From Deltaproteobacteria bacterium (GTDB taxonomy: Bacteria > Myxococcota > JADLHZ01), in the NCBI GenBank assembly GCA_020848545.1, contig JADLHZ010000032.1, forward strand, positions 44,865 through 108,864: 64,000 nt of DNA, read 5' to 3'. Position numbers and translations under genes: made by a program. The notes beneath the pieces were generated by a model, which did no database searches, had not been told where the DNA came from, and was given only the letters and a program-made list of their open reading frames with translations. This document shows, piece after piece, positions 49,717 through 58,234 of the stretch; the stretch's first letter is position 1, and every line of letters begins with the position of its first letter.

Positions 49717-51903
49717 ATGCTCGCGCTGCTCTTCATCGCGGCCGCTTCGTCGCTCGAAGCGGGGCCGGCGGACGTCGATCCCGCCGCGCGCTGCAAAGCC
49801 CTCGGTGAGCTGAGCCTCCTCGGCGACGACGAGGCGTACTACAACCAAGCGAAGCGCAAGGCGAAGCAGCCGTGCGAGATCTATCACGCGGCGATGAGCG
49901 CGATCCGCCTTTTCGACGAGAAGAAGGACGCCGGGCTGCTCTGGCGCGGGCGTGGGCTGCTCGCGAAGCTGCATCAGGATCTCGTGCCAGGATCGCTCGA
50001 CGAGCGCGCGCTGAAGGACTGGATCGCGTTTCGCCGCGCCGAGATCGCGTGGCGACAGCGTGACCGAGACGCTGGCGCTGTGCTCGCCGGGCTCACCGAG
50101 GAATTTCCGCTGCGTGAGCGCGCGTTTCTGCTCGGCGAGACGCTGCGCGGCTTCAAGGAGCCGGAGCTTGCGTTTTCGGCGTTGCAGCAGCGCGCGTTGC
50201 CGAAGGGCCGGCTACGGCTCATGCAGCTTCAAGGCTTGCTCGCGTTTGGCAAGAGCGCCGGAGCGGACAACGAAAGCGTCGCGCGCTGGCAACGCGAATT
50301 GTGGACCGACTATCCCGACGCCTGGCACGCGCCGCAGAAGATCGAAGGGCCCACCTTCGACGAGCTCGACGCGCGCTTCAGCGTGCTGCACGGCCGGCAC
50401 GCGAACTTCGACGTCTTGAAGGAGAGCAACGAGATCCTGCGCGGCAAGGCCGACGACGCCGTGCGCTGCCGCCTCCTCTATTATCGCGGCGCGGCCCTAC
50501 GGAAATTGCGCCAGTACAACGTCGCCGAGCGTACCCTGAACGAAGCGAAGATCGCGTGCGAAGGCGCGACGGCAGCGCCTGCCGTCAAGGATAAGGTCGA
50601 CGACGCGAAGAAGAAGGCCTGGTACCTGTTGACGCAAGTGCAAGCGATCGCGCGGCCCTTCGAGATCGCCGCGCAGACCGGCACCGCCTTTGCCGACGTC
50701 TATCCGACCGATCCTTTGACCGACGACGTGCTCACGCACCTGGCCGCCGCCGCGTCTAAGGCTGGCGAGGACGACGCTGCCCAACGCCTGCTCGCTCGCG
50801 TGGTGAAGGATCATCCAAGCGGCGACCTGTGCGCCGAGGCGAGCTTTCGCATGGCGTACAAGGCGTATCGCGCCGGCGATCACGAGAGGGCGGCGAACCA
50901 GCTCGCGGCGATGGCGAACGGCCCGTGCCAGAGCGACATGAACGCCAAGGTGCGGGCGTTGTACTGGCAGTCGCGCGCGCTCGCGCACTTGAAGGTGCCG
51001 CAGGCGACAGTCGACGAGCCGCTGCTGGCGATCGGCAGTGCAGCGCCGCTCAGTTACTATGGCGTGCTCGCGCGCCATCGCCTCGGACGCACGACCTCGG
51101 CGAGCTCGCAGCCCGTTGCTCCGGCGCCGGTGTCGCCGAAGGCGGAGCTTGCTTTCGCCGAGCGCATCCGCGGGCTCAGCCGCTACGGCTTGTTCACCGA
51201 GGCGCAGCAGGAATTGAGCGAGCTCGAAGCGGCCGCCGAAGATCCGGTCGCCATGTGCTCGCTGTACTGCGAGGCGTTCGACTACTATCGCGCGAGCAAG
51301 CCGTTCCGAAAGACGCTCGTCGAGCTGCTCGGCGCCGAGCCGTCGAGCGCCACCGAGCCGCTCTGGCGCATCGCCTATCCTCTGCCTTTCGCGGACGTGA
51401 TGCAGAAGGCGGAGCGGACCGAGCGCTTACCGAAGGATCTGCTCGTGTCGCTCGTCCGTGAAGAGAGCGCGTTTCGCTTGGACGCCGGCTCATGGGCCAA
51501 CGCCTATGGGCTCACGCAGTTGCTCGTCGCCACGGCGGAGGCGACGGCGCAGGACATGGGCTACGAAGGCAAGGTCGACGCCGATGCGCTGCGCCAGCCG
51601 GTCGTGTCGCTGACCTTGGGCGCGCACCACTTGAGCATGCTGCAGAAGCGCTTTCGCACGGTGCCGTTGATCCTCGCGGGCTACAACGCCGGCGAAAAAG
51701 CCGTCGCGCACTGGTTGAAGCTGCGCGGCGCGTTGCCCCTCGACGAGTTCATCGAAGAGATTCCGCTCGACGAGACGCGCGCGTACGTGAAGCACATCAT
51801 GTCGACCTGGACGATCTACCGCCACCTCGGCGGCCGCGAGCTGCCGGCCTTCGACCTCGGCGCGGCGCGGCCGTGGGGTCGCGTGCGGGTCACCGCGCGC
51901 TGA
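49717..51903 (+). CDS. lytic murein transglycosylase, Slt70-like
   Basis: This periplasmic enzyme cleaves peptidoglycan to 1,6-anhydro products. The 728-residue protein has a short signal (MLALLFIAAASSLEAG) and a long superhelical region of TPR-like helices (about residues 60-540: AYKAYRAGDHERAANQLAAM and similar). The C-terminal SLT domain has the catalytic Glu583 in SLVREESAFRLDAGSWANAY, GLTQLLVATAEATA, LTLGAHHLSMLQKRF and ILAGYNAGEKAV. The usual AxGLMQ motif is YGLTQLL here. The overall build is Slt70-like. Its 3' end overlaps the convergent membrane HExxH gene by 14 nt. Confidence 0.9.
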   Translation: MLALLFIAAASSLEAGPADVDPAARCKALGELSLLGDDEAYYNQAKRKAKQPCEIYHAAMSAIRLFDEKKDAGLLWRGRGLLAKLHQDLVPGSLDERALKDWIAFRRAEIAWRQRDRDAGAVLAGLTEEFPLRERAFLLGETLRGFKEPELAFSALQQRALPKGRLRLMQLQGLLAFGKSAGADNESVARWQRELWTDYPDAWHAPQKIEGPTFDELDARFSVLHGRHANFDVLKESNEILRGKADDAVRCRLLYYRGAALRKLRQYNVAERTLNEAKIACEGATAAPAVKDKVDDAKKKAWYLLTQVQAIARPFEIAAQTGTAFADVYPTDPLTDDVLTHLAAAASKAGEDDAAQRLLARVVKDHPSGDLCAEASFRMAYKAYRAGDHERAANQLAAMANGPCQSDMNAKVRALYWQSRALAHLKVPQATVDEPLLAIGSAAPLSYYGVLARHRLGRTTSASSQPVAPAPVSPKAELAFAERIRGLSRYGLFTEAQQELSELEAAAEDPVAMCSLYCEAFDYYRASKPFRKTLVELLGAEPSSATEPLWRIAYPLPFADVMQKAERTERLPKDLLVSLVREESAFRLDAGSWANAYGLTQLLVATAEATAQDMGYEGKVDADALRQPVVSLTLGAHHLSMLQKRFRTVPLILAGYNAGEKAVAHWLKLRGALPLDEFIEEIPLDETRAYVKHIMSTWTIYRHLGGRELPAFDLGAARPWGRVRVTAR

Positions 51904-52792
51904 GGTCGCCCTCGCGCCGCCGTGCTTCTCGCTCTTCGGCGATGTCGGTGTAGGCCGCGTAGGCATCCTGGCTCTCGGCGAAGTGGCCGACATAGGACGC
52001 GAGATAGCTCGCCATGAAGCCGGTGACGCCGGTCGGTGCGTCTTCGTATTGGCGGACGTGCTCGAGCTCGTGGCGGAGCAGCGTCGCGTCGAGGAAGCCG
52101 CGCACGTAGATGTCGTGGCCATGCGTTTGCGCGGCCGTGGGTAGCCGCACGAAGATCTTGCCGATCCAGCTCTCGTCCGCGTCGTGGATGCGCACGCGAT
52201 CCAAGAGCGCGCGCGGCAGCGGCATGCGTTCCTTCTCGTGGTCCGCGAGCGGCCGCGGCGGGTGCACGACGTCGTCGATCGCTTTGAGCGCGGAGTAGAT
52301 CGGTGAGAGCGCGGTCGTACCCAAGGCGAAGAATGGCGTGACCAGGGCGCGGACGGCGCTCGCTTTGTTCTTCTGCGTGACGGCGTCGCTGAAGTTGCGT
52401 GCAGTGAGGACGAGGCCCTGGACGAGCGCTTCGGGAATGCGCAGCGCACCCTCGACGAGGCCGGTGATCGCCGCGTGCGCGGTGCGAAGCGCGAGGCGTA
52501 CGGCGTCGCCGCGCGGCCCGGCGAACAGGCTGACGAACAACGCCGCGAGGCCGAGCGCTAACGCCGTGAGGAGCTCGACGAGCTTCGTGACGAGGAAGCG
52601 CAGCGCGATGAACGGCGCCGAGAGGATCTTGGCGACGATCGATGCAGGCGATGGCGATGGCGATGGCGATGGCGATGGCGATGGCGATGGCGATGCGGCG
52701 GGCGTCTCCGGGGGTGCGCGTTTCGCCGGGGGAAGAGAGCCCACCAGAGGAGTCACGTTGAACGAACGAGGAACCCCCGGCGAAACGCGCAT
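51890..52792 (-). CDS. membrane-associated protein with HExxH motif and Ser-Pro repeat linker
   Basis: The 300-residue protein has an N-terminal disordered region with a (Pro-Ser)n tract at about residues 32-48, encoded by the GCGATG hexamer array. Two or three hydrophobic helices follow at about 52-85 (ILSAPFIALRFLVTKLVELL, TALALGLAALFVSLF). A C-terminal domain carries LLRHELEHVRQYEDAPTG at about 237-254. The HELEH motif and the RQYE following it resemble DUF4157-type zinc peptidase-like domains found in toxin and secreted proteins. The metal site appears intact; the substrate is unknown. A palindrome lies 47-67 nt upstream of the start. Confidence 0.65.
   Translation of the reverse strand: MRVSPGVPRSFNVTPLVGSLPPAKRAPPETPAASPSPSPSPSPSPSPSPASIVAKILSAPFIALRFLVTKLVELLTALALGLAALFVSLFAGPRGDAVRLALRTAHAAITGLVEGALRIPEALVQGLVLTARNFSDAVTQKNKASAVRALVTPFFALGTTALSPIYSALKAIDDVVHPPRPLADHEKERMPLPRALLDRVRIHDADESWIGKIFVRLPTAAQTHGHDIYVRGFLDATLLRHELEHVRQYEDAPTGVTGFMASYLASYVGHFAESQDAYAAYTDIAEEREARRREGDLSAR
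52648..52695. repeat. hexanucleotide tandem repeat (GCGATG)8
   Basis: Eight perfect copies of GCGATG lie within the coding frame of the minus-strand HExxH membrane protein. There they encode alternating Ser and Pro (SPSPSP). Because the unit is 6 nt, copy-number change would lengthen or shorten the linker without frameshift. Confidence 0.95.
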
Positions 52793-52838
52793 GGCCTATA
52801 TATCGGCGGCGCACGTCCGGCGGCTGGCGAAGGATGGC

Positions 52839-52866
52839 AGTGTCCCAAAATCGGACACTCTGTCTC
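52839..52866 (-). promoter_or_regulatory. 21-bp palindrome AGTGTCC-N7-GGACACT plus shared 15-mer
   Basis: Perfect 7-bp arms (52839-52845 and 52853-52859) flank a 7-nt A/T-leaning spacer 47 nt upstream of the membrane HExxH gene start. The overlapping 15-mer at 52852-52866 (minus strand GAGACAGAGTGTCCG) also occurs at 3098-3112. The symmetry is that of a dimeric regulator site. Confidence 0.4.
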
Positions 52867-53018
52867 AGCTCTGTGCTCCTGCACATTTCCGAAGCGAAAA
52901 CGTCGATTTCGAGCCTGAGGCGCCCGCCCGCAGCGACGAGCGCGGAGGCGTGGCGGAGCCACGTCGCACAAGCGAGGAGTGAGGACGGGTGGATCAGGCC
53001 GAAAGCGGCGTTTGCAGC

Positions 53019-53444
53019 TCAGCGCTGGAAGGCCTTCACGATGAGCGGGTGAAACTGCTCGTCTTCTTCGAACATGCGCTGCGCGAGGCTCATGAACTGC
53101 AGCTTCACTTCCTGACGGAAGCGGCGCGGATCGGCCTGGATCTTCGACGCCGTCGACCACTCGTCGCGAAAGCGCAGGTAATTCGACTCGAGGTCCTTGC
53201 GGCTCGCCAAGAAGCGCTGCGCCGCCTCTCGCACGGCGGGATCTTTGTGTCCGACGCACGCCGGGTAGAGCGACTTGTCTTCGAGCGCGATGTGGTTTTG
53301 CAAGGTCGCGCTGAAGGCGATCAGCGTCTTGTGGGCTGCGGTCGCGCTCTTCGCCAGCGCCTCGCCGTTGATCGCCAAGATCTCGCCCGCGAGCTGCGTC
53401 AGCTTCACATGCTCCGCGGTCAGCTTGCCGATGATCTCTTCCAT
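53019..53444 (-). CDS. hemerythrin domain protein
   Basis: The 141-residue four-helix-bundle protein has the HHE cation-binding pattern: EHVKLTQLAGEI in helix 1, NHIALEDKSLYPACVGH in helix 2 (HxxxE), and a C-terminal FEEDEQFHPLI. Such proteins bind a di-iron centre and sense or store O2, NO or iron. Only part of the metal ligands can be assigned by eye. It lies downstream of the methyltransferase gene (19 nt) on the same strand and is probably co-transcribed. Confidence 0.85.
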   Translation of the reverse strand: MEEIIGKLTAEHVKLTQLAGEILAINGEALAKSATAAHKTLIAFSATLQNHIALEDKSLYPACVGHKDPAVREAAQRFLASRKDLESNYLRFRDEWSTASKIQADPRRFRQEVKLQFMSLAQRMFEEDEQFHPLIVKAFQR

Positions 53445-53463
53445 GTGTGTGAGTGTAGCGCGC

Positions 53464-54342
53464 TCAAGCCGAGAGCGCCCGCTCGAGCGCGAGGGCCGGC
53501 GCCGAGAGGGCGGCCTTCAGTGCTTCGTACTCGGCGTGTGCGGCAGGGTCGCGCGCGCTCGCCCGCACTGCGCGGATCATCGTGTTCTTCGGCGTGTGCT
53601 CGGACGGGACGAACTCCATCGCCGTCGTCTTGTAGCCGTGCGCGCGGAGCAGCGTCGTGCGCAGCGCGTCGGTCATGGTCGCGGCGGCCTCGCGGCGCAG
53701 GTGCGGTGAGGTCCAGATCGGCGCGAGGTCGCCGGCCATGCGTTCGTCCGACCACGCGCGCGCCAGCTCGGCGTGGCAGCACGGCGCCGCCGCGATCAAC
53801 GAGGCCTCACCGCGGACAGCGAACGCGAGCGCGGCGTCGGTGGCGGTGTCACATGCGTGCAGCGCGAGGACCGCGTCGTAACGGTCGTCACCGAGGTCGG
53901 CGGCGTCGCGCTGCTCGAAGCGGACGGAGAGGCCGAGCTCTGCCGCGCGCTCCCGCGACTTTTCGATGACGACGGCGCGGCGATCGATGCCGGCGATCTC
54001 GGCAGGATGCGACCAGCGGTGCGCGAAGGCCCAGGCGAGCACCAAGGTCAGCGCCGAGCTGCCGCAGCCGACGTCGAGGACCCGCACGCGCGGCTTCGCG
54101 GCGATGAGATCTCGCAACGGCGGCTCGAGCAGCACGAGCATGTGCGCCACCTGCATGAACTTGCGCACGCTCCCTGCGTTCATGCTGCCGTCGCGCTGCA
54201 AGAGGTCGAGCACGCGCAGGAGCGGCGCGTCGGTCACGGGATCGAGCGCGAGCGTCTTGTCGCCGAAGAGCGCGTGCCGGCGCTCCTTGGTCCAATGCGC
54301 GCGCGCACGCTCGGTGATCTCTTCGCGCCAGCGATCCTGCAT
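53464..54342 (-). CDS. SAM-dependent methyltransferase, METTL25/GSTCD-like (Methyltransf_32)
   Basis: From ATG 54342 (MQDRWREEITERARAHWTKE) this is 292 residues. The Rossmann domain has motif I VRVLDVGCGSSALTLVLAWA, acidic loop AEIAGIDRRAVVIEKS, and the family-specific pair AVLALHACDTATDAALAFA and IAAAPCCHAELARA. The PCCH motif is typical of this methyltransferase group, in which some eukaryotic members modify RNA or proteins. The bacterial substrate is unknown. An earlier start at 54372 adds ten residues. It is divergent from the glycosyltransferase gene by 73 nt. Confidence 0.8.
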   Translation of the reverse strand: MQDRWREEITERARAHWTKERRHALFGDKTLALDPVTDAPLLRVLDLLQRDGSMNAGSVRKFMQVAHMLVLLEPPLRDLIAAKPRVRVLDVGCGSSALTLVLAWAFAHRWSHPAEIAGIDRRAVVIEKSRERAAELGLSVRFEQRDAADLGDDRYDAVLALHACDTATDAALAFAVRGEASLIAAAPCCHAELARAWSDERMAGDLAPIWTSPHLRREAAATMTDALRTTLLRAHGYKTTAMEFVPSEHTPKNTMIRAVRASARDPAAHAEYEALKAALSAPALALERALSA

Positions 54343-54415
54343 CGTCGGGCGCGATACTACAAAACATCGCACTTTTCTTCGTGATCGCGGCAGCGATCCG
54401 TGTCACCGCATCGCC

Positions 54416-55573
54416 ATGCGCGTCCTCTACGGCGTCGTCGGTGAAGGCATGGGTCACGCGACCCGCAGCCGCGTGATCTTGGAGCACCTCTTGGCCGCGG
54501 GGCACACCGTGCGTGTCGTCGTCTCCGGGCGCGCGCACGGCTTCTTGTTGAGCCGCTTCGCCGGCCGCGAGCGGATCACCTTCGACGAGATCCACGGCTT
54601 GCACATGAATTACGACAACAACGCCGTCGACAAGAGCGAGAGCCTGCGCACGAACCTCGCCGCGGCGCCGGGCGGCTTGCTGAAGAACATCGAGGTCTAT
54701 CGCAAGATCGTCACCAAGGACGGCTTCGAGCCCGAGATCGTCGTCAGCGACTTCGAGTCGTGGGCGTACTTCTACGGCAAGAACCATCGCATCCCCGTGC
54801 TCAGCATCGACAACATGCAGGTGTTGAACCGCTGCGCGCACGACGACGACGTCACCGACAACCGCCGCCTCGACTTTCGCCTGGCGAAGACCGCGGTCAA
54901 AGTGAAGCTGCCTGGGTGCTATCACTACTTGATCACGAGCTTCTTCTTCCCGCGCGTGCGCAAGAAGCGGACGACCTTGGTGCCGCCGATTTTGCGCCCG
55001 GAGATCCTCGCCGCGAAGCGCGAGCCCGGCAAGCACATCCTGGTCTACCAAACGGCCGACAACAACGCGGCGCCGATCCCCACGTTGAAGCGCTTGCCCT
55101 ACGAGTTTCGCGTTTATGGCCTCGGCAAAGACGGCGACGACGGCAACGTGAAGCTGCGCGCGTTCTCCGAGACCGGCTTCGTCGATGATCTGCGGACGGC
55201 GCGCGCGGTCATCGCCGGCGGTGGTTTCTCGCTGATGGGCGAAGCGGTGCACTTGCACGTGCCGATGTTGAGCGTGCCGCTCGTTGGGCAATTCGAGCAG
55301 GAGCTGAACGCGCGCTATCTACAGAAGCTCGGCTACGGGCAGTACACCGCGTCGCTCGCCCCGGAGATCGTCGAAGCGTTCTTGAAGCGCATCGACGCGC
55401 ACGCCGACGCGCTGGAGAAGTATCGTCCGCACACGAACCGGATGCTCTTCGACCTCATCGACGAAGTCTGCGATCGCGTCGAGCGCGGCGATCGGCGGCC
55501 GGTGCGCCTCGCGCAGCCGAGCATGGGCGGGTATTCGAAGCGGGAGGACGACGCAGACGACGCCGAAGACTGA
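54416..55573 (+). CDS. glycosyltransferase, MurG/UDP-glycosyltransferase-like (GT-B)
   Basis: The 385-residue protein starts with MRVLYGVVGEGMGHATRSRV, the glycine-rich loop of MJ1255-type UDP-sugar transferases. An N-terminal Rossmann domain ends at about 180 (PEIVVSDFESWAYFYGK). The C-terminal nucleotide-binding domain has KHILVYQTADNN, FSETGFVDDLRTARAVIAGG and GGFSLMGEAVHLHVPMLSVP. The latter is the usual donor-sugar motif. A 55-residue polar tail follows. The acceptor is unknown; a glycolipid or capsule role is possible. The gene stands alone between minus-strand genes. Confidence 0.85.
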   Translation: MRVLYGVVGEGMGHATRSRVILEHLLAAGHTVRVVVSGRAHGFLLSRFAGRERITFDEIHGLHMNYDNNAVDKSESLRTNLAAAPGGLLKNIEVYRKIVTKDGFEPEIVVSDFESWAYFYGKNHRIPVLSIDNMQVLNRCAHDDDVTDNRRLDFRLAKTAVKVKLPGCYHYLITSFFFPRVRKKRTTLVPPILRPEILAAKREPGKHILVYQTADNNAAPIPTLKRLPYEFRVYGLGKDGDDGNVKLRAFSETGFVDDLRTARAVIAGGGFSLMGEAVHLHVPMLSVPLVGQFEQELNARYLQKLGYGQYTASLAPEIVEAFLKRIDAHADALEKYRPHTNRMLFDLIDEVCDRVERGDRRPVRLAQPSMGGYSKREDDADDAED

Positions 55574-55591
55574 GAACGGAATCTCGACCTT

Positions 55592-56542
55592 TCACACCCA
55601 CCACAACAGAGTCATCCCGGCGAGCAGCGCCGACGCCAGCCCGAGCGCGAGCGCGTACGCGACCACGAAGCCCGCGAGCTTCATCAGCGCGAGCCCGAGC
55701 GACGGCTCGTAGACCCGCTTCGTCGCCAAGATCATGTAGGGCACCGTGACGACGAGCGCCGCCGACGCGACGTTCGCGTTGCCCGTCGCGAGCTCGTAGA
55801 CGAGGCAGCACAACGCGAGCGCGAAGAAGAACGCGTGGATGTGGAAGGCGAACACCAGGTGCTGCACGTACTTCTGCTCGGAGGAGCCGAAGAAGAGCGC
55901 GATGATCCACGCGAACACCGGCATCAACAGGAAGATCAGCTTCGGCAAGTGATGCGAAAACGTCTGCGAGAAGCGCGTCTTCACGTCGCGCCGATCCATC
56001 CTCTGCAACGCCTTCAAGCGCGCCTCGATCCGCGCGCCGAGCGACAGCTTCTCGAGCTTGGCCAGCGCTGCCGCAGCCGCGGGCGCGTCGGCCGCATCGA
56101 CGTGCAGCTCGGTGCCCTCGAAGGTCTCGCCGAGCTCTTTGCCTGCCTTCACCACCTTTGACGCGGTCTTGACGAGATCTTGGTGTGCAAACGCTTGCGC
56201 GTCGCGCGAGAAGCGCAGGAGATCCAAGAAGTGCGCCTCGTCGGTGAACGAGATGCTGACGAAGAAGACGATGCTCAGGAGCAAGTACAGCTTGCGCGGA
56301 TGCACATAATAGATGCGCTTCCCAGCGATGAACGCCTGCGTCAGCGCGCCCGGGCGCAAGAAGAGCTGAAACATCGTGCGCCAGATCTTGGCGTCCCGCG
56401 AAAAGACGTTGCGCAGAAAGTCGACGCCGAGCGTGTCGAGCGCACTGTTCGGGTCTTGGTTGTCCTGGCCGCAAGTCGCGCAGAAGCGGCCCGCGCGCGC
56501 GCTGCTGCAGTTCGGACATCGGCTTTCGCGCGGAGCGTTCAT
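55592..56542 (-). CDS. DUF3667 membrane protein with N-terminal zinc ribbon
   Basis: The 316-residue protein begins with a four-Cys zinc ribbon (CPNCSSARAGRFCATCGQDN). The DUF3667 segment follows (DFLRNVFSRDAKIWRTMFQL, FLRPGALTQAFIAGKRIYYV, HPRKLYLLLSIVFFVSISF). A cytoplasmic helical loop comes next, then four hydrophobic segments toward the C-terminus (KLIFLLMPVFAWIIALFFG onward). The ribbon followed by RPG and YxHPxKLYL is characteristic of the family, whose function is unknown. It is convergent with the glycosyltransferase gene. Confidence 0.85.
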   Translation of the reverse strand: MNAPRESRCPNCSSARAGRFCATCGQDNQDPNSALDTLGVDFLRNVFSRDAKIWRTMFQLFLRPGALTQAFIAGKRIYYVHPRKLYLLLSIVFFVSISFTDEAHFLDLLRFSRDAQAFAHQDLVKTASKVVKAGKELGETFEGTELHVDAADAPAAAAALAKLEKLSLGARIEARLKALQRMDRRDVKTRFSQTFSHHLPKLIFLLMPVFAWIIALFFGSSEQKYVQHLVFAFHIHAFFFALALCCLVYELATGNANVASAALVVTVPYMILATKRVYEPSLGLALMKLAGFVVAYALALGLASALLAGMTLLWWV

Positions 56543-56599
56543 CGGAGGCCTAGTGTAGCCGCCCTTGACTCGCGCCGCGGGCAAAGACAGCAGTGCCGC

Positions 56600-57379
56600 A
56601 TGAGCACCGTCCTCTACGAGCAACGAGCCAAAGTCGGCGTTCTCACCCTGAACCGTCCCGACGCCAGAAACGCGCTGTCGCCCGAGCTGCTGATCGATCT
56701 GCGCAAGGCGTTGAGCGACGCAGAGGGCGACAGCAACGTCGTCGCATTGGTGCTGACCGGCGCCGGGGAGAAGGCGTTCTGCGCCGGCGCCGATCTCGGC
56801 AAGAGCTTCGGCAGCGACGCCGGTTTTCTCGCCATGCACGAAGGCCGCGGCGAGATCGCCGAGCTGTTCAAGCAGCTCAACCGTCTGAAGAAGCCCGTGA
56901 TCGGCGCCGCGAACGGCGCGGCGCTCGCGGGCGGCCTCGGCGTCATCATGTCGTGCGATCTCATCGTCGCGGCCGAGCGCGCGACCTTCGGCTTGCCCGA
57001 AGTGAAGCGCGGGCTGATGCCGTACATGGTCATGGCGGTCCTCACGCGCCAGATCGGGCGAAAGCGCGCGCTCGAGATGGTGCTCAGCGGCGATCCCATC
57101 AGCGCCGAGCGCGCGGAGGCGATCGGCCTCATCAACAAGGTGCTCCCGAACGACGGCTTCTTGGACGCCGCCGTCGCCTACGCGGCCAAGATCGCGAGCT
57201 ACTCGCCGGCCATCCTGCGCCTCGGCAAGCAATCGTTCTACACGCAGGCCGACATGGCCTTCGATCCGGCGCTCGCGTACTTGCACGATCAGATCACGCT
57301 GAACACGATGTGCGAGGACGCGATGGAGGGCATTCAGGCGTTCTTCCAAAAACGCGATCCGGTGTGGAGCGGGCGCTGA
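56600..57379 (+). CDS. enoyl-CoA hydratase/isomerase family protein
   Basis: The 259-residue crotonase-fold protein shows LNRPDARNALSPELLIDLRK, GAGEKAFCAGADLGKSFGSD (oxyanion-hole strand), KPVIGAANGAALAGGLGVIM with SCDLIVAAERATFGLPEVKR, the second oxyanion loop, and a C-terminal trimerisation helix. The catalytic glutamate usual in hydratases appears as the Glu of LPEVKRG. Substrate could be crotonyl-, methylcrotonyl- or methylglutaconyl-CoA. The last would fit the leucine pathway genes at 3-6 kb, though they are distant. It lies 66 nt upstream of the succinate dehydrogenase genes. Confidence 0.9.
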   Translation: MSTVLYEQRAKVGVLTLNRPDARNALSPELLIDLRKALSDAEGDSNVVALVLTGAGEKAFCAGADLGKSFGSDAGFLAMHEGRGEIAELFKQLNRLKKPVIGAANGAALAGGLGVIMSCDLIVAAERATFGLPEVKRGLMPYMVMAVLTRQIGRKRALEMVLSGDPISAERAEAIGLINKVLPNDGFLDAAVAYAAKIASYSPAILRLGKQSFYTQADMAFDPALAYLHDQITLNTMCEDAMEGIQAFFQKRDPVWSGR

Positions 57380-57384
57380 CATTA

Positions 57385-57413
57385 TTGTGTCACGCGCTCC
57401 ATCCATGTATGAG
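57385..57413 (+). promoter_or_regulatory. candidate promoter of the succinate dehydrogenase operon
   Basis: TTGTGT (57385-57390), 17 nt, TATGAG (57408-57413), then GGAGGG just before the ATG at 57446. The match is moderate (about 4/6 at each element). Confidence 0.3.
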
Positions 57414-57445
57414 CGCTCGCACACTCGAACTCAGCCGGAGGGCAA

Positions 57446-58234
57446 ATGGCCGTAAAGCAGGATAGGCTCGTCCAGATCGGTTTCATGGAGACCGGTCGGC
57501 GCGATTCATGGTGGCTCCCGCCTGTTCTCACCTTCGCCGGCTACACCGCGTTCATCGTCTATACGACGTGGGCCGCGCTGCAGAACGCGAACTACTGGGA
57601 CGGCAATCTGCTGTCGCCGTTTTACTCGCCGGAGCTGTTCGGCAAATCGCCGCACGCCATCTTCGGCCCGGAGCCGTCGTGGTGGCCGAACGCGATCTTC
57701 CCGTATTCGCCGGCGCTCTTGATCTTGGCGTTCCCAGCTGGCTTCCGCATGACCTGTTACTACTACCGCGGCGCGTACTACAAAGCGTTCTGGGCGGATC
57801 CGCCGGGCTGCGCGGTCGGTGAGCCGCGCAAGACCTATTGGGGCGAGCGGACGTTCCCGCTGATCATCCAGAACATTCACCGCTACTTCATGTACGCCGC
57901 GGTCGCGTTCATCTTCTTGCTCTCGTACGACATCTACGTGTCGATGAAGTTCCCGGATGGCTTTGGGATCAGCCTCGGTACGCTGATCCTCGCGACGAAC
58001 GTCGTGCTCATCGGCAGCTACACCTTCGGGTGCCACTCGTTCCGTCACATCGCCGGCGGCGTGCTCGATCGGATCTCGCGCGCGTCGGTACGCAAGAAAG
58101 TTTACGACTGCTCGAGCTGCTTGAACCGCCGGCACATGCTCTTCGCGTGGGTCAGCATGTTCACGGTGATGTTCTGCGACATCTATACGCGCCTCTGCGC
58201 GATGGGCGTTTGGACGAACTGGAGAATTCTGTGA
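57446..58234 (+). CDS. sdhC: succinate dehydrogenase membrane subunit, large Rieske-like type
   Basis: The 262-residue protein is much larger than classical SdhC (about 130) and has about five hydrophobic segments. Sequence marks are QNIHRYFMYAAVAFIFLL (a probable haem or quinone helix), FGCHSFRHIAGG (Cys196, His197, His201) and DCSSCLNRRHMLFAW (Cys222, Cys225, His230). This size and the paired Cys/His motifs match the Sdh1-type subunit of mycobacteria, reported to hold a membrane-embedded Rieske-type 2Fe-2S centre. That parallel is from memory of the family and the ligands are not proven here. It is coupled to sdhA by GTGA; no sdhD is present. Confidence 0.82.
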   Translation: MAVKQDRLVQIGFMETGRRDSWWLPPVLTFAGYTAFIVYTTWAALQNANYWDGNLLSPFYSPELFGKSPHAIFGPEPSWWPNAIFPYSPALLILAFPAGFRMTCYYYRGAYYKAFWADPPGCAVGEPRKTYWGERTFPLIIQNIHRYFMYAAVAFIFLLSYDIYVSMKFPDGFGISLGTLILATNVVLIGSYTFGCHSFRHIAGGVLDRISRASVRKKVYDCSSCLNRRHMLFAWVSMFTVMFCDIYTRLCAMGVWTNWRIL

